From Acephala macrosclerotiorum (taxonomy: Eukaryota > Ascomycota > Leotiomycetes > Helotiales > Mollisiaceae), in assembly GCA_014904845.1 (NCBI GenBank), contig MU119302.1, positions 62,001-126,000 on the forward strand: a DNA stretch of 64,000 nt, in the 5' to 3' direction. The notes under the pieces are model-generated. The model ran no database searches. It was not told the origin of the DNA and saw only the letters and a program-made list of their open reading frames with translations. Shown one piece after another: positions 35,067-48,477 of the stretch. A program made the translations under genes and the position numbers. Position 1 is the first letter of the stretch. Every line of letters begins with the position of its first letter.

Positions 35067-35846
35067 CGCGTTCTTGCCTTGATGATGATGATGATGATGA
35101 TGATGATATTTATTTGCGTCCAGCGGGTGCAAGTCAAACCTGCTGCCTTAGAAACCTCCCGAAGGGTATAGGGACGTGCTAAGCTATGGAATTACATACA
35201 GAGTACTACCCCAGAAAGCATCTCATAGTGGCAAGATAGCCGGCTTAAGGGTGAGTTGACTAAGTCCCTTCCCCTACGGTGGGATAGGTAGAGTTGAGAA
35301 AATCGAGGGGATCTCTTATAAGTTGCCCGTTTTGAGCGTGTAGTTGGTGATCGAGTGATCGGAGTTTTAGAGCCGTAGTAATAGTAGAGGCCACGGCCAA
35401 GGGCTAGTACAAAGGAAAGATTATTATTTTTAGAGAGCCCCTAAATACCCACATAAAAAAACCCTCCCAAAGCTAGTAACGCCAAAAGTCCCTAAAGCCA
35501 CAAAACGAATGTAAAACAAAGTTTCCCCAGGATTGCACCACGTTAACCCGAGTTTTAAATGTTGTGTAGTGTTTATAGAAACACAGTGTGCTCCCGCTTA
35601 GCGGGGGCATATTCGAGAGTAGAACTCCGTTAAGCTTAAGAGCTTGAAGAAGGCTGTCGGGACGGCCAAGAGGCTGCGTAGATATTTAATGCCGTCGGTT
35701 TATCCGACGGTGGAAACTGAGGGCGTGAGGGCCACTGGATAAACATCCGGAGTATTCGCGTTTTGCGGCAGTGTATGATGTGTTCTGGGGCCTTGCGGCA
35801 TCCGCAAGAGCACTTGATGTTGGCGTCCTCATCGCGTTCTTGCCTT
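35067..35846 (-). mobile_element. 5'-truncated LINE (752 bp) with 14-bp target duplication
   Basis: CGCGTTCTTGCCTT occurs at 35067-35080 and 35833-35846 and encloses 752 bp. The minus-strand 3' end is a perfect run of nine triplets (ATC on that strand, 35081-35107). At its 5' end the element encodes the last 60-odd residues of a fungal non-LTR ORF2 (35832-35636) with the knuckle KCSCGCRKAPEHIIHC, the Cys/His motif that closes Tad/CgT1-type reverse transcriptase polyproteins. About 530 bp of 3' UTR follows. The element is a dead-on-arrival copy, truncated during insertion. It lies just downstream of the nitrate reductase C-terminal remnant. Confidence 0.92.
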
Positions 35847-36131
35847 CAACTGCCCAAGTGGGCATTTTCATTGATCATGTTCCACGCACTCGCCGCATTG
35901 CACGGCAATTGTGCTGCTATCGAGTGATGCGGGCTGCCTTGCACATGATTCACGATGCTTCGTTTGCTCTCGATTCACGCCTTTGTATGCAGTCAAAGCT
36001 CATAAAATACGATCATATATATGAGGGACCCTCAATATTCAAGCTTGGTCCCTCTTCTACCATCTCAACCTTCTTAGATTCCGTCAACATCTCAGAAAAT
36101 CACTTTCCCTGCTACAACCCAACTCGCTCTT

Positions 36132-38234
36132 ATGACAGACCGCGGTAATCCTAAGCCTTCGGGCGACTTTCGAAAGCCTATCATGAATTCCGAAATTTGC
36201 AGAGTTTCACCTGTTTCTCGTCCCAAACCAATCGTCGTCGGTCTCTATGGGATTTTAGGCTCTGGCAAGACGCATCTACTGAGCCAGCTCAAGCAAATAC
36301 TCGACCACCGGAAGTTCACGTTCTTCAAAAGATCCGATTTCTTTTCTCGTGCCGTCCCTGGTGGTTTAGAGGCGTTCAAGAAGTTGGAGGAACAGAAGAA
36401 AGTTCAATGGCGCAATCGGGCTATTGGTAATATTCGGAAGGAGTGCCGTACCAGTGGGAAGGTTGGAATTGTCACGGGGCACTTTCTATCCTGGAAGGAT
36501 GGAGAGACTGGTTCTCACGTGCTTACTTCGAATGATCTCCAAGTCCACACACACATCATCTATCTTCAAATAGACTCCGCAGTCATCAGCAAGCGTACAT
36601 TGGATGATGACGCCAGCAAAAGGCGCCAACGATCGCAGCCCTCGATCGATCATCTACGTTGGTGGCAGCAAGCTGAAGTTACCAAATTTAGCTATCACTG
36701 TCGTCAGCATCATATTCTATTCACCAAAGTAACCCAGAACGCGGCACAAGGTAGAATCATCAAGCTTCTGGAGGATTTCTCCATTCATGATGAAAATCAC
36801 AATATACTTCGGGTCGACAAGGCGCTAGACGAAGCTTTCAACGTCAACCTGACGGGCCTAGAGACGGTACCGGTCATTGATTCAGACAAGACTTTGGCGG
36901 CCGAAGACACTGATGTGTTGTTCTGGAAGGCTGCTATGGGCCCGAATAGCAGCAATGATCCACTGACAGGGGTTTTCTCAAGCCCTTTCGACCACACGTA
37001 TTCTGCCTTCCGCCAGGCGATGTTACTCTACGAAGATTTCCTCCATCGCGTCGGTCAGGGTTTGAGTTTCCAGGAGGCCTGTCAGAACGTCGTCTCTTAG
37101 GTGACAATTCATCCAGAATTCTTGTCATTGTTGAGGCGAGTATCAGGAGAGAAGCACGTCGGTGCTGTTGTTGTCACTTGTGGACTTCGTTGTACGTGGG
37201 AGATGATCCTTGAACAAGCTGGACTGTCCGATACAGTTAAGGTCATTGGTGGGGGCTCCATGCCGGATGGCTATGTTATTACACCTTCGGTGAAGGCAGC
37301 TGTGGTTACTCGCCTTTAGGAAGTCTATCGTAAAATCGTCCGTGCATTTGTGGACAGCAAAGTTGACTTGGAGATGCTAGCTAAGGCTGGTCACGGTATC
37401 GTTGTCATCGGAGAGGAGCACACCCGGAGCAAGAGCATGGACATCCATTTGCAGGGCGCTATCTTTGAAGGTTGGCTTCGGGCTCATCTGATTTTGCTAC
37501 CTTCAAATACCACGCCCCGCTTGGACATTTTCCAGTTCCCTCTAGTTCGATTCACAGACCAGGATTTCGAGGAGGCTGTCTCCCATCGTCGCACGCCTCG
37601 CCCATATCGCCTCAAAGCTCTTCACGCCACGAACAAGAATGTCGCCAAGTTGCTCATGACGCTAACCAGAGACGTGACAGTTGCTGGCCCATTGTTGCGA
37701 GAGGCACATCGACGTGTTGGGGGTATCTGGCAACCAACTATTTCACAGATGTGATCGGTATCAAAGAAGACTTCATCACTCACGTTCAAGGCCACGAGAC
37801 CATTGGACATCGGCTCAAGCACGAATACCGGACCTCAATTGTCGCCTTGATGCGAGGCGGAAGACCGATGGCTCTCGGGATCAACGACTCTTTCCCGCTT
37901 GCATCTTTCATACACGCTAGCCATCTGACAGACCTCAACTTCTATCAATTCGAGAACTAACGAACCGCTATCCTGGTGGACTCAGTAATCAACAGTGGCA
38001 AGACCATCGTGGAGTTTGTTTTGCACTTACGAAGTCTGAATTCCGCCGTTCACATCGTCATCGTTGCTGGAGTCGCTCAGCGACAGTGCATTTTTTGAAG
38101 GTGGAAGTGTCCATGATTTGGCTCGTCATGACCACCTTACTCTTGTCGCGGTTCGTCTCTCTGACAATAAGTTCACTGGCAAAAGTACGACCGATACGGG
38201 GAATCCTTTGTTCAATACTACACATTTGGATTAG
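36132..38234 (+). pseudogene. P-loop / HAD / uracil phosphoribosyltransferase fusion (broken)
   Basis: The first open part (36132-37100) carries a P-loop GILGSGKT (residues 40-47) of a small-molecule kinase-like domain and then DSDKTLAAEDT (D250-x-D252), the first motif of HAD phosphatases. HAD sequence continues after a TAG at 37098-37100 and a TAG at 37317-37319 (IGEEHTRSKSMD). A frameshift near 37720 leads to the UPRTase-like part: TDVIGIKEDFITHVQGHETI, ALMRGGRPMALGI, a TAA at 37958-37960, then ILVDSVINSGKT (PRPP-binding loop). Another frameshift near 38085 leads to the end LFNTTHLD and a stop at 38232-38234. Filamentous fungi have three-domain proteins of this order, thought to act in nucleotide salvage; their role is unclear. 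The start is an ATG. No exon boundary was needed. Confidence 0.75.
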
Positions 38235-38857
38235 CAAAGTAGCCACATGGTGAGGTGAGGGAGGTGAAATGTTGTGCTGGGTAGCGTCTTGGGAGTGTGA
38301 TGGGATAGGAAAGAGTTCTATTTGGATAGCACTGTGAGGCGAACACTGATATAGGAAACATAATTGTGCGAGCCAAGTATTCTCAAGATTCCTTAGACAT
38401 CCTTGCTGACCTGCCGAAGATTGGCATGATGGTTTTGTCTTGAATTCGTTCGTGCCACGTGCTATGACTTTATATGTAGCAAGTGCATACTCCGCGACGG
38501 GCTATTGACTTTCTGTTCTACTCTCTGAAAATATGTACTCCTTTTTGCGGCACTAGAAGGTTCTTCCCTGGCGATATAGGAAAAGGGGTAACATGTGTGC
38601 ATCTCTGATTCTGAGTCGGACATCCAAGAATTGCGAGGCCGAAACTTCAGCACGTATCAAAATCACGAGTTCATAGAGTCAAGACTATTGAAATGATTGG
38701 TGTTATCAAGATTATTGTAGCCTAAGCTTTTGGCACGATGGCCACTCGCTACCTATTGATCCATCCTCTTCATATCTCCATCATCATGACTTCGTATCCC
38801 TGATCACACAACCGATACGTATACAGTACACCAGATCCCCAAGCCCTCCCTGTCTCT
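38235..38857. other. Intergenic region
   Basis: No gene is seen between the fusion pseudogene and the small secreted protein. Confidence 0.6.
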
Positions 38858-39256
38858 TTATTCCGAAACCCCAAGTGCCGAGTTGAAAGCATCAGCAGTC
38901 GTCTGATCCCTCGTCGTCAACCCTGCAACAACAGCCTTAGCAGCAAGGCAAGCAGTCTCCCCAGCAGAAGCCTTAGCCACACCACAATCATTGATCAAAT
39001 TATTGCAAATAGCGTTGGTGATGATGTTGGGGTTGAGCGCGTCTTGTTGTCCAGCAGCGATGGTGGGGTCGATAGGAAGGAAAGTTCCCTCAGTGGCCGT
39101 ACGACCTGGTCGACCGAATGCAAAGCTCATGGCTGGGTTGCATGATCCGAATTGGGTAGCGGAGGCATTGGCTGCGGCGCGGGTGTCAAGTGGGACGACG
39201 GCTGCGGAAGTAGTGGCGGCTGCGAAGAGCGCGAGGAAGAGAATGTTGATTTGCAT
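38858..39256 (-). CDS. Small secreted four-cysteine protein
   Basis: A single exon of 132 residues with a real ATG. The first 19 residues form a classical signal peptide (MQINILFLALFAAATTSAA). The mature part (about 113 residues) has four cysteines (C39, C84, C91, C103), which could form two disulfides, and no other membrane segment. It is Ala/Thr-rich with a GTFLPIDPTIAAGQQDALNP segment. Size and layout are those of fungal small secreted proteins, some of which act at the host surface. I do not recognise a named family and claim no effector function. Confidence 0.8.
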   Translation of the reverse strand: MQINILFLALFAAATTSAAVVPLDTRAAANASATQFGSCNPAMSFAFGRPGRTATEGTFLPIDPTIAAGQQDALNPNIITNAICNNLINDCGVAKASAGETACLAAKAVVAGLTTRDQTTADAFNSALGVSE

Positions 39257-41975
<2,719 letters not shown>

Positions 41976-42785
41976 AGTTTTGAACTGGTGATTAGGCTGT
42001 GTGTCTATTGGCGGGGTAACTTCTTTTCATATTGTCACAGGCATGTCGCCTGTAGAAATCCGGAAATGGACTCATTTGACTCAATATCTGCAGATTTTAT
42101 ACATTTCCTGTTCACCGGAGATTTCATAGTGAGGAGCTTTGAACTCGACTCCTTGACTCACTGAACAGAGAGACCACAAAGGCTGTAACTCTACATCGCG
42201 ATAGAGATTGGGCTGAGACGTAAAAAATGGGTTAAAATGAGCAATGACATGTATGAATCAGTCGCGCATTGAAATTGCGTTCTAGTAAGGAGTAGCGAAA
42301 GTTTTATAGACATCGCAGTGAGGGGTTCAGGGGAGATAACGCTGAAGCTCGGGGCTTCTTAGCGAGTTCAGTACCTAGCAATCCCTAGTCTTAGCGCTAT
42401 TGTGTCCCAACCATCATAGGATTTTATACATCTTTTGAGTACTGGGTGATAAAATCTTAGATTATGCATCGCTGTTTTGAAACGGCTTTGCAGACATTTT
42501 TCTTGATTTGCTCGAGCACAAAGTTCAGACTTGGTTGCAATGTTCTGCACCAGCTCACTATATTTAGGGGCTCGCTTAGCTCAACCCGGGCCTGGCGCGT
42601 GGAATGAATGGTCTGGATTCCAAGGCAGTTCAGATCTGAATATAGATAATGATAGAAAAAAGTCTGACGCTCATTAATTATCTCATCCTGATCACCCATA
42701 CACAGAGCCGAAAAGTCTATCCAATTTAAGTTCAATCGACCCACGAACATTCAAGTCATCTTCGACCTCTCGACCTCCTTCAAAC
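41976..42785. other. Intergenic region
   Basis: No gene. The word TTTAGGGGCTCGCTT at 42563-42577, 209 bp before the RING-H2 start, recurs at 45758-45772. Confidence 0.6.
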
Positions 42786-43895
42786 ATGGACCTCACAACT
42801 CGAGCCATCTCTATAATGCCATGCCTCCACGAAATTTCATTCTACCACGATTGTGGTCACACAGAACATATTGCATGGACAAGGCCAGGAGAACAGCCCA
42901 CTGGACTTGAGACTAGTTTTTTGCCCCCAGAGGCGCGGATCGACGTCTCCCACGCATTAGAGGTGGTGGATGGAGTTTTATTCGACGAGGAGATTGAGTT
43001 TCACTATAGGATGCAGCTATGCTATCATTGCGGCGGTAGTTTCGAATTCTCACTCGCACAGAAACCGGAAGGCCACCGACGTTCGAATCTTCATAGTATA
43101 CTCCCTAGCGTCATTTGCAGCCGCCGCACCTTATGGAGAGAATTGGTCGACCCTCTGATTCTTGTCTTCCACAAGGAGTTGAAAAATCACGATACGGCCC
43201 TAGATCTAGTTAAGGAGAACCAAGCGGCCATGTCTGCTTTGATGAATGGGTACAAGAGAACCCTTGCTCTTCTAGACAGAAATCGAGAAAAGCCAGCATC
43301 GAGACAAGAGTCGATCCAACCCACGCCTAGCGAAAATGAGCAGTGGTATTTAACAAAAATGGCAAAATTCCTGTCTAATATGATGGCCTTGAAGCGGCAA
43401 CTTGAGATTCGCAGGAATTGGTTTGAAGGGTTCTTCTCGCGGGATCTTGGAGATCGTCAGCATCGACCAGAGGCCAAGTTAGAGGACCGCCAGCATTGTC
43501 TTTACCCAGGCTGGAACTCGAAGTTTCTTGCAAGAGTTGATTCAGCAAACATTCTCGACGACCCTTGCTCAATCTGCTACGAAACACTGAGTAGGGACGA
43601 CCCGCGAAAGCTTCCATGCAACCATATCTTCCACTTGGTTTGCATCGGGATCTGGCTCGAAGCGAACAATGGCTGCCCCATGTGCAGGAATAAGTATAAC
43701 ATTGCTCACCCACCCTACGCTCTCAGACCATATGAGCAAGGTCACGGTTTGAGTGTATTAGAAGATTGGGGCTTTGTTCACTCTAAACTGAAGACGAATC
43801 TAGAGAATCTGAGCTCCTCGCTTGAACAGCTCAGACTCGCGAATGAAAACTACCGTCTAAATACGAGACCACTGGCTCTGGGAACAGTGATGTAG
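42786..43895 (+). CDS. RING-H2 protein with N-terminal Cys/His module (paralog B)
   Basis: A single exon of 369 residues. The RING-H2 runs C261-x2-C264-x13-C278-x-H280-x2-H283-x2-C286-x10-C297-x2-C300. The N-terminal module has C23 and H25 in SFYHDCGHTE and C79 and C82 in LCYHCGG, spaced almost exactly as in the protein at 24509-25357. Shared elements between the modules are RRxLWRxxVD, PLIL and PGW(D/N)S. This copy has an extra ~60-residue tail with a possible coiled coil (LKTNLENLSSSLEQLRLANE). A second ATG at 42816 (MPCLHEISFYHDC) matches the start of the paralog better, so the true start may be there. Probable E3 ubiquitin ligase. Substrate unknown. Confidence 0.85.
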   Translation: MDLTTRAISIMPCLHEISFYHDCGHTEHIAWTRPGEQPTGLETSFLPPEARIDVSHALEVVDGVLFDEEIEFHYRMQLCYHCGGSFEFSLAQKPEGHRRSNLHSILPSVICSRRTLWRELVDPLILVFHKELKNHDTALDLVKENQAAMSALMNGYKRTLALLDRNREKPASRQESIQPTPSENEQWYLTKMAKFLSNMMALKRQLEIRRNWFEGFFSRDLGDRQHRPEAKLEDRQHCLYPGWNSKFLARVDSANILDDPCSICYETLSRDDPRKLPCNHIFHLVCIGIWLEANNGCPMCRNKYNIAHPPYALRPYEQGHGLSVLEDWGFVHSKLKTNLENLSSSLEQLRLANENYRLNTRPLALGTVM

Positions 43896-44292
43896 TGAGT
43901 GGTGAAAGGAAATTAAGCGATCGGCTACGGAAGGGACGCGGAATGATCCGGACAATATCAGATCTGGACGAAATTCTACTCCAAGCCAGGGCCCCGTAGG
44001 GAGCGCTGATGACCTTATTCCTTTCACAATCTAGAACGTCCTTTGATCTCAACACCAATTTTGATCGAGTCCTGCGAAAAGAACTTCGCCGGCCTAGGTT
44101 GTGGCTTGAAATGAATCAACATTTAGCTTGCTAAGTCGGTTTACAGCGCTTCCTTTTGTACAATACGTTACCATTCTGTTTCTATAGACACCCCCCTTGT
44201 GATCAACACCAAAAATCGCTCTCCCCACCATCACTCCATAAGAAACCTTCAACCCATTCTTTTCTGGCCGTGGTTTATAGCAACATTGATGC
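43896..44292. other. Short intergenic region between convergent genes
   Basis: The stop codons of the RING-H2 gene (+) and the GH12 gene (-) face each other across about 400 bp. Nothing else is seen. Confidence 0.6.
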
Positions 44293-45250
44293 TTAGCTCA
44301 GATCAATCTGCAAGCCCAATGTCGCGTTCATAATACTGTCGCCATAGAACATCTCAGTTCTGTCCATCACAAGTCAGCTTCTCATTTCAGAGATCAAAGG
44401 AATCGTCGATCTTACCCCGCATTTCCGACATTGACATAAGTCTCACTCGTGAATCTGCCCAACGTAACCAAAGCTTCAAGCCACTCCTTCAAATCCCCTT
44501 CAAAGCTTCCCTCGAACTGTGTATCAGGAAGCATGCTATGCACCGTAATACTAGTACCCTTATTCACACCCTCATACAACTTCCAGCTCGTACCAAATAA
44601 TGACTCGATGGTAGCCACCGGCTCTCCCCATCCGATAGGCAGTTGTCCACCTTCATACTGGAGCCAGAGCATGAGCTCTTGAGCAGAAGTTGAGGTCGAG
44701 TCGCCTTTCGTGTTGCTGGTCATGAAGTCGAAGCAGACATTGCCTTTGAAAGCTGTTGTGTTGGTTCGTGTCCATGTGTAACTGGCTGGAATGGAGGAGA
44801 TGGCGGAAATTGTGGTTTCGAGATTTTGTGTGAGGCCGACGAAAGAATATCCCTTCGGTACATTATCGCTGTCAAATTGAAAGATTAGAAACTGCTGACC
44901 ATACCTGGATTCTTTCCAAGGAGATATCACATGTAGAGGACTTACGTGCTCTTAACGTCTTTAATGTGGGTAACACTGCTCCAAACTACTTCTGGGTTTC
45001 CGGTCGTGGGCGTTTCAACGGATTGGAAATTGGTGCACTGTGTCCCGACCGTCACGTCCGCGTTGTAAAGCATGTTGTAAACGATCCAAGGAGTGCCACT
45101 GAGGATGACATAATCTTCATCGCCGCAGTGCTCGGATGCAGCTAGAGCGGTACTGGTACCGGTACGAGAAAATGCTGGCCGAGCTACAGCGGCAGATGCT
45201 GCGAGCTGAAGCAGAGCTAGAATGCGAATAACTTGTGAAGAATAAATCAT
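44293..45250 (-). CDS. GH12 endoglucanase/xyloglucanase, secreted
   Basis: Exons 45250-44946, 44868-44416 and 44359-44293 (donors GTAAGT and GTAAGA, acceptors GACAG and GGACAG) give 274 residues in consistent phase. The last exon, 22 residues, is easily missed but supplies the second catalytic glutamate in GNAGTEMFYGD. The nucleophile is in QELMLWLQYEGGQLPIGWG. The N-terminus is a signal peptide (MIYSSQVIRILALLQLAASA) with a short Ser/Thr-rich linker. CGDEDYVILSGTPWIVYNML is the usual family opening, followed by GTQCTNFQS. GH12 enzymes hydrolyse beta-1,4-glucan or xyloglucan of plant walls. Which substrate is used cannot be told from the sequence. Confidence 0.93.
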
Positions 45251-46747
45251 GGTGAAAAGGAATGTAAAAGAATGAAGGTAGCGAAATGCACGATAGCGAA
45301 AGCAAGAAGAGAAGGGAAATGAGTGTGAGCTTGCGGTCCAAAAGAGAGAAACACGATGGGAAAACATGAAATTTAAACAACTGCAGTGAAGAAAGACGGG
45401 TTTGAGCAGATTCACAACAATCCTTGCAAAGAAGTTTTGCGGGATCCTTAAGTTCATTAGCAATGAAGTCGAAACTTCGCTCAACGCTGCGCACGCGGAC
45501 TAGGAGATTCGAGTCCTGGTGGACTTGTTTCAAGTATATTTTCGCGGTATTATGTGTGGATCCAATCTCATCTAAATTTCTCCGTACCCTTGGCGAGAGA
45601 TGATCTTCAGGGATTACACTGATCCCGAGCCCACGTGATAGCATGACAAGTTCCCGGAAGCCCGGATCTGGAACGTCGATGGGGACGTTTGCCGTGCGTG
45701 GCTGCCTGAGGTAGAACAAACCCCCGCGATCGTTCGGAATCGCCAAGGCTCAGCAAGTTTAGGGGCTCGCTTGCAGCGTACATCTGATGATTTAGGGTTC
45801 AAGATCCAAAGGGATTGGGAATTTCCCGCCACCGGAAGTCGCAGCGGCGGAACAGGAATAACGAAGCTAGATACGATAGTCTTCGCAACGTGCCGGAGTT
45901 AGTATGAGGCTTCCGTCCGCACAGATGCAGGAAGAGGCTGGCATTCGCTGTCCAAATATAACAGGGGCCTCGACGGCTATTGTAGCTTATGTGTGGATAT
46001 GTTACAATCTATCCCAAGATAAAAGGGTGGCATGATGTTGTCGGGCTTCATTTCTTTTCTCATTGACCTAATATCTGAAGGATACATGCATCCTGGTGAC
46101 GGGCTCACACCTCGACGTACTGTAATAATTTGAACCCATTGAATCATGACGTAAACTTGTACGCATATCTGCATACCTCTCTGAACTCCTTAGTTTCATG
46201 GTCTTCAGTGGCGCCCCAAGGAGCTCTCGCCAGTGGCCTAGATGCTGCAGGCAAGTGTTAGAATAGCACTTTAGGGTAGAGTAGATCAGATCAGAATCAG
46301 AATCAGTTGCATTTTACAAGAGCTCGAGATCAGAGCTTTTATTCCCTGAAGCTAGTGCCAAAAAATCACGTGCTTTCAGACATTCTGCATCGTTCCTTGT
46401 CAAGTTCTTCCCCCCTTGCATTTGACCCCGCACTAGACCCGAATGGCCTGATTCTGGAGGGGCCGGGATGTTGTGAATGGTTCAATGTGCTGACTTTCGT
46501 CTCAATCGGCATCAATAATGCATGTGAAAGCATCGATGGCAAAAGCTTGATCTGAGTCGCGAAAACTTGGTTTTGCTACGACAAGCTTGTTTTGGGTGCA
46601 TGAATACGAGTATATTACCCCTCCATCAGTCCCTCTGCCTCTTCACTTTAACATTCTTTTGGCATCTGCAACAATTCTTGCCCAAATCTTCACGGTATAA
46701 CACTCCAAGCATAAGTCTCCTCCCTTCAATCCTTCAAATCTAACAAA
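45251..46747. other. 1.5-kb intergenic region
   Basis: Holds the upstream regions of the GH12 gene (-) and the CipC-like gene (+). The word TTTAGGGGCTCGCTT at 45758-45772 matches 42563-42577. A TATATTAC near 46610 could be the TATA of the CipC-like gene. Confidence 0.5.
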
Positions 46748-47308
46748 ATGGTTTTCGGCTGGGGTAAGCACTGTTCGAGACTCAAAGCTTTCCAGAAACA
46801 AAACTGACATGCCCAATTGAAGGCGAATCTGCAGACTCCTACCAACAGGCACAAAGTGGTGATGTCAATCAATCCAGCTTCAGTCATGAAGCTCTAGCAG
46901 GTGCCGCATCATTCGGTGCTTTTAAGGTCTTTGAAGACAGACAGCGTGCAGAGGGTGCGTAATCGTTTCCCACTTCATCTCCTACGCCAACACAATGGTT
47001 GGGAAACCAACTCGCTGACCTAATTTACAACAGGCAAGCCGGTCTCCCATCAATTCGCCAAAGAAATGCTCGTTGGTCTCGCGGGTGGTGAAGTCGACAA
47101 ATTAGCCGAGACGAAGGGCATGGATTGGGTTGATCGCGAGAAAGCCAAACACCATGCAAAGGAGAATGTGCAGAACATGTATGATCAGCAGTATGGTGGA
47201 CAGGATCAATATGATCCGTAAGTCACCCTGTTCACCAACGATTGACATCAGCTCATATGTTCTGGCAGTAACCAGCAAGATCCGAACCAAGCTCTCAACA
47301 ACTACTAG
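46748..47308 (+). CDS. CipC-like stress/antibiotic-response protein
   Basis: Four exons (46748-46763, 46823-46954, 47034-47217, 47269-47308), with a first exon of only 16 nt, give 123 residues with all phases matching and GTAAGC, GTGCGT and GTAAGT donors. The product opens MVFGWGESADSYQQAQSG and contains HEALAGAASFGAFKVFEDRQ and AKEMLVGLAGGEVDKLAETK, the hallmark of CipC (concanamycin-induced protein C) relatives. It ends in a short Gln/Asn-rich tail. These are small, abundant cytoplasmic proteins induced by stress in filamentous fungi; biochemical role unknown. The gene looks intact. Confidence 0.92.
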
Positions 47309-47915
47309 GTGGAATCAAGAATGGATCATGGAAGATGCGAGACGAGAAGAGATTGCAAAAAGGGCTGGGGCAAGGATATGGTACATTGGTTCGGGTATGA
47401 AGAAGCTTCCATAATGGCGTGAAAAGCATTTCATAGTGTTTCTCTCAAAAAGAAATCGGCACTGTGGTTTGGTATTCTATTGACAGTGTCGAGAGCTGAA
47501 TGTGTGAATTCAAAAGAAGTATACTCAAAATTTGGGGCATAAGAACTCCCATACTCTAAGGTGGCTGCCTAGCTCCCATATTCCCAGCAATTTGCCCATG
47601 TGCGAGCAGCCGAGGAAACAAATGACTCGGGACAATTTACCCGCCATGCTATGACTAAAAAGGGGAATCTGCAGCAAATAGATTAATCACCTTTGCCCCC
47701 CATCAAGATCCCATAGATATCTGATAATGAATTTCGCGCATTGCTGTCATCCTAGACTTCTACCTGAAACTGCGATCTCTCGGTCCCTATCTACGACTGT
47801 TTCTTGCCATCAAAAGGAGTCAATAGCTAGCCTCAATATCAACATCTACCTCGCCCAAAGCCCTTCCAACTCTTCTCGCACAAATTAAATCTACTCCGGT
47901 ACTCTGCTTCGAGCT
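47309..47915. other. Intergenic region
   Basis: No gene seen. A pyrimidine-rich leader-like stretch precedes 47916. Confidence 0.5.
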
Positions 47916-48243
47916 ATGGCGGACAACACATGAGAGGCGGTCACAAACAAAGCGTGGGACGAGCTGTCAGTCGAAGCACGAGAGAAAATAGGAGACAAGG
48001 CAACACTTGACAAAATCATCCATCAGCCATCACAAATCTGTGAAACCGATTCTGTTCGGGTGGCCCTCCTCAGGCGGAGTATGGGTTCTCAAATTCACAA
48101 CTGAAGAGCAGTGGGAGGAATACAATCGCGGTCCTGCGATGACGAATATGGAGGAGTATTGCTCGTACTTGGAAAAGTTCGGTGCTACTTTTTACAAGAA
48201 CCCAGATAAGAGCGAGGATGCGAGAGGTGTTGTGGGGAGGTAA
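47916..48243 (+). pseudogene. Small conserved-looking protein, broken
   Basis: From the ATG at 47916 the frame reads MADNT, a TGA at 47931-47933, then EAVTNKAWDELSVEAREKIG and DKIIHQPSQICETDS. A one-base shift near 48050 is needed to continue as FGWPSSGGVWVLKFTTEEQW and NMEEYCSYLEKFGATFYKN to a stop at 48241. The result would be a protein of about 105 residues without introns. Similar short fungal proteins seem familiar, but I cannot name a family. Either a pseudogene or an assembly error. Confidence 0.5.
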
Positions 48244-48477
48244 AAGTGGTTTGGTTGGTACTTATGAGGATGGCCAAGTTTAAATGGGTGATTCTTCTGG
48301 ATGGAGAGAGAAAATAATATTCATTGGTCTACTTTGGACTCGACTCCTCACAAACTCCTCCTCTACCTTGTTACTACCTTCAATTCTCGACTTTCACATT
48401 TTACCTCCCTAAGTTGCCATCGATGAAACAGACACGACCAAGAATAAGTATCCAAAGTCCTACTACCCCCGTGCTTC

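Noticed and set aside
35686..35871. 61-codon minus frame MKMPTWAVEGKNAM...
   Set aside because: Spans the LINE border and its target duplication in a different phase from the ORF2 remnant. An artefact.
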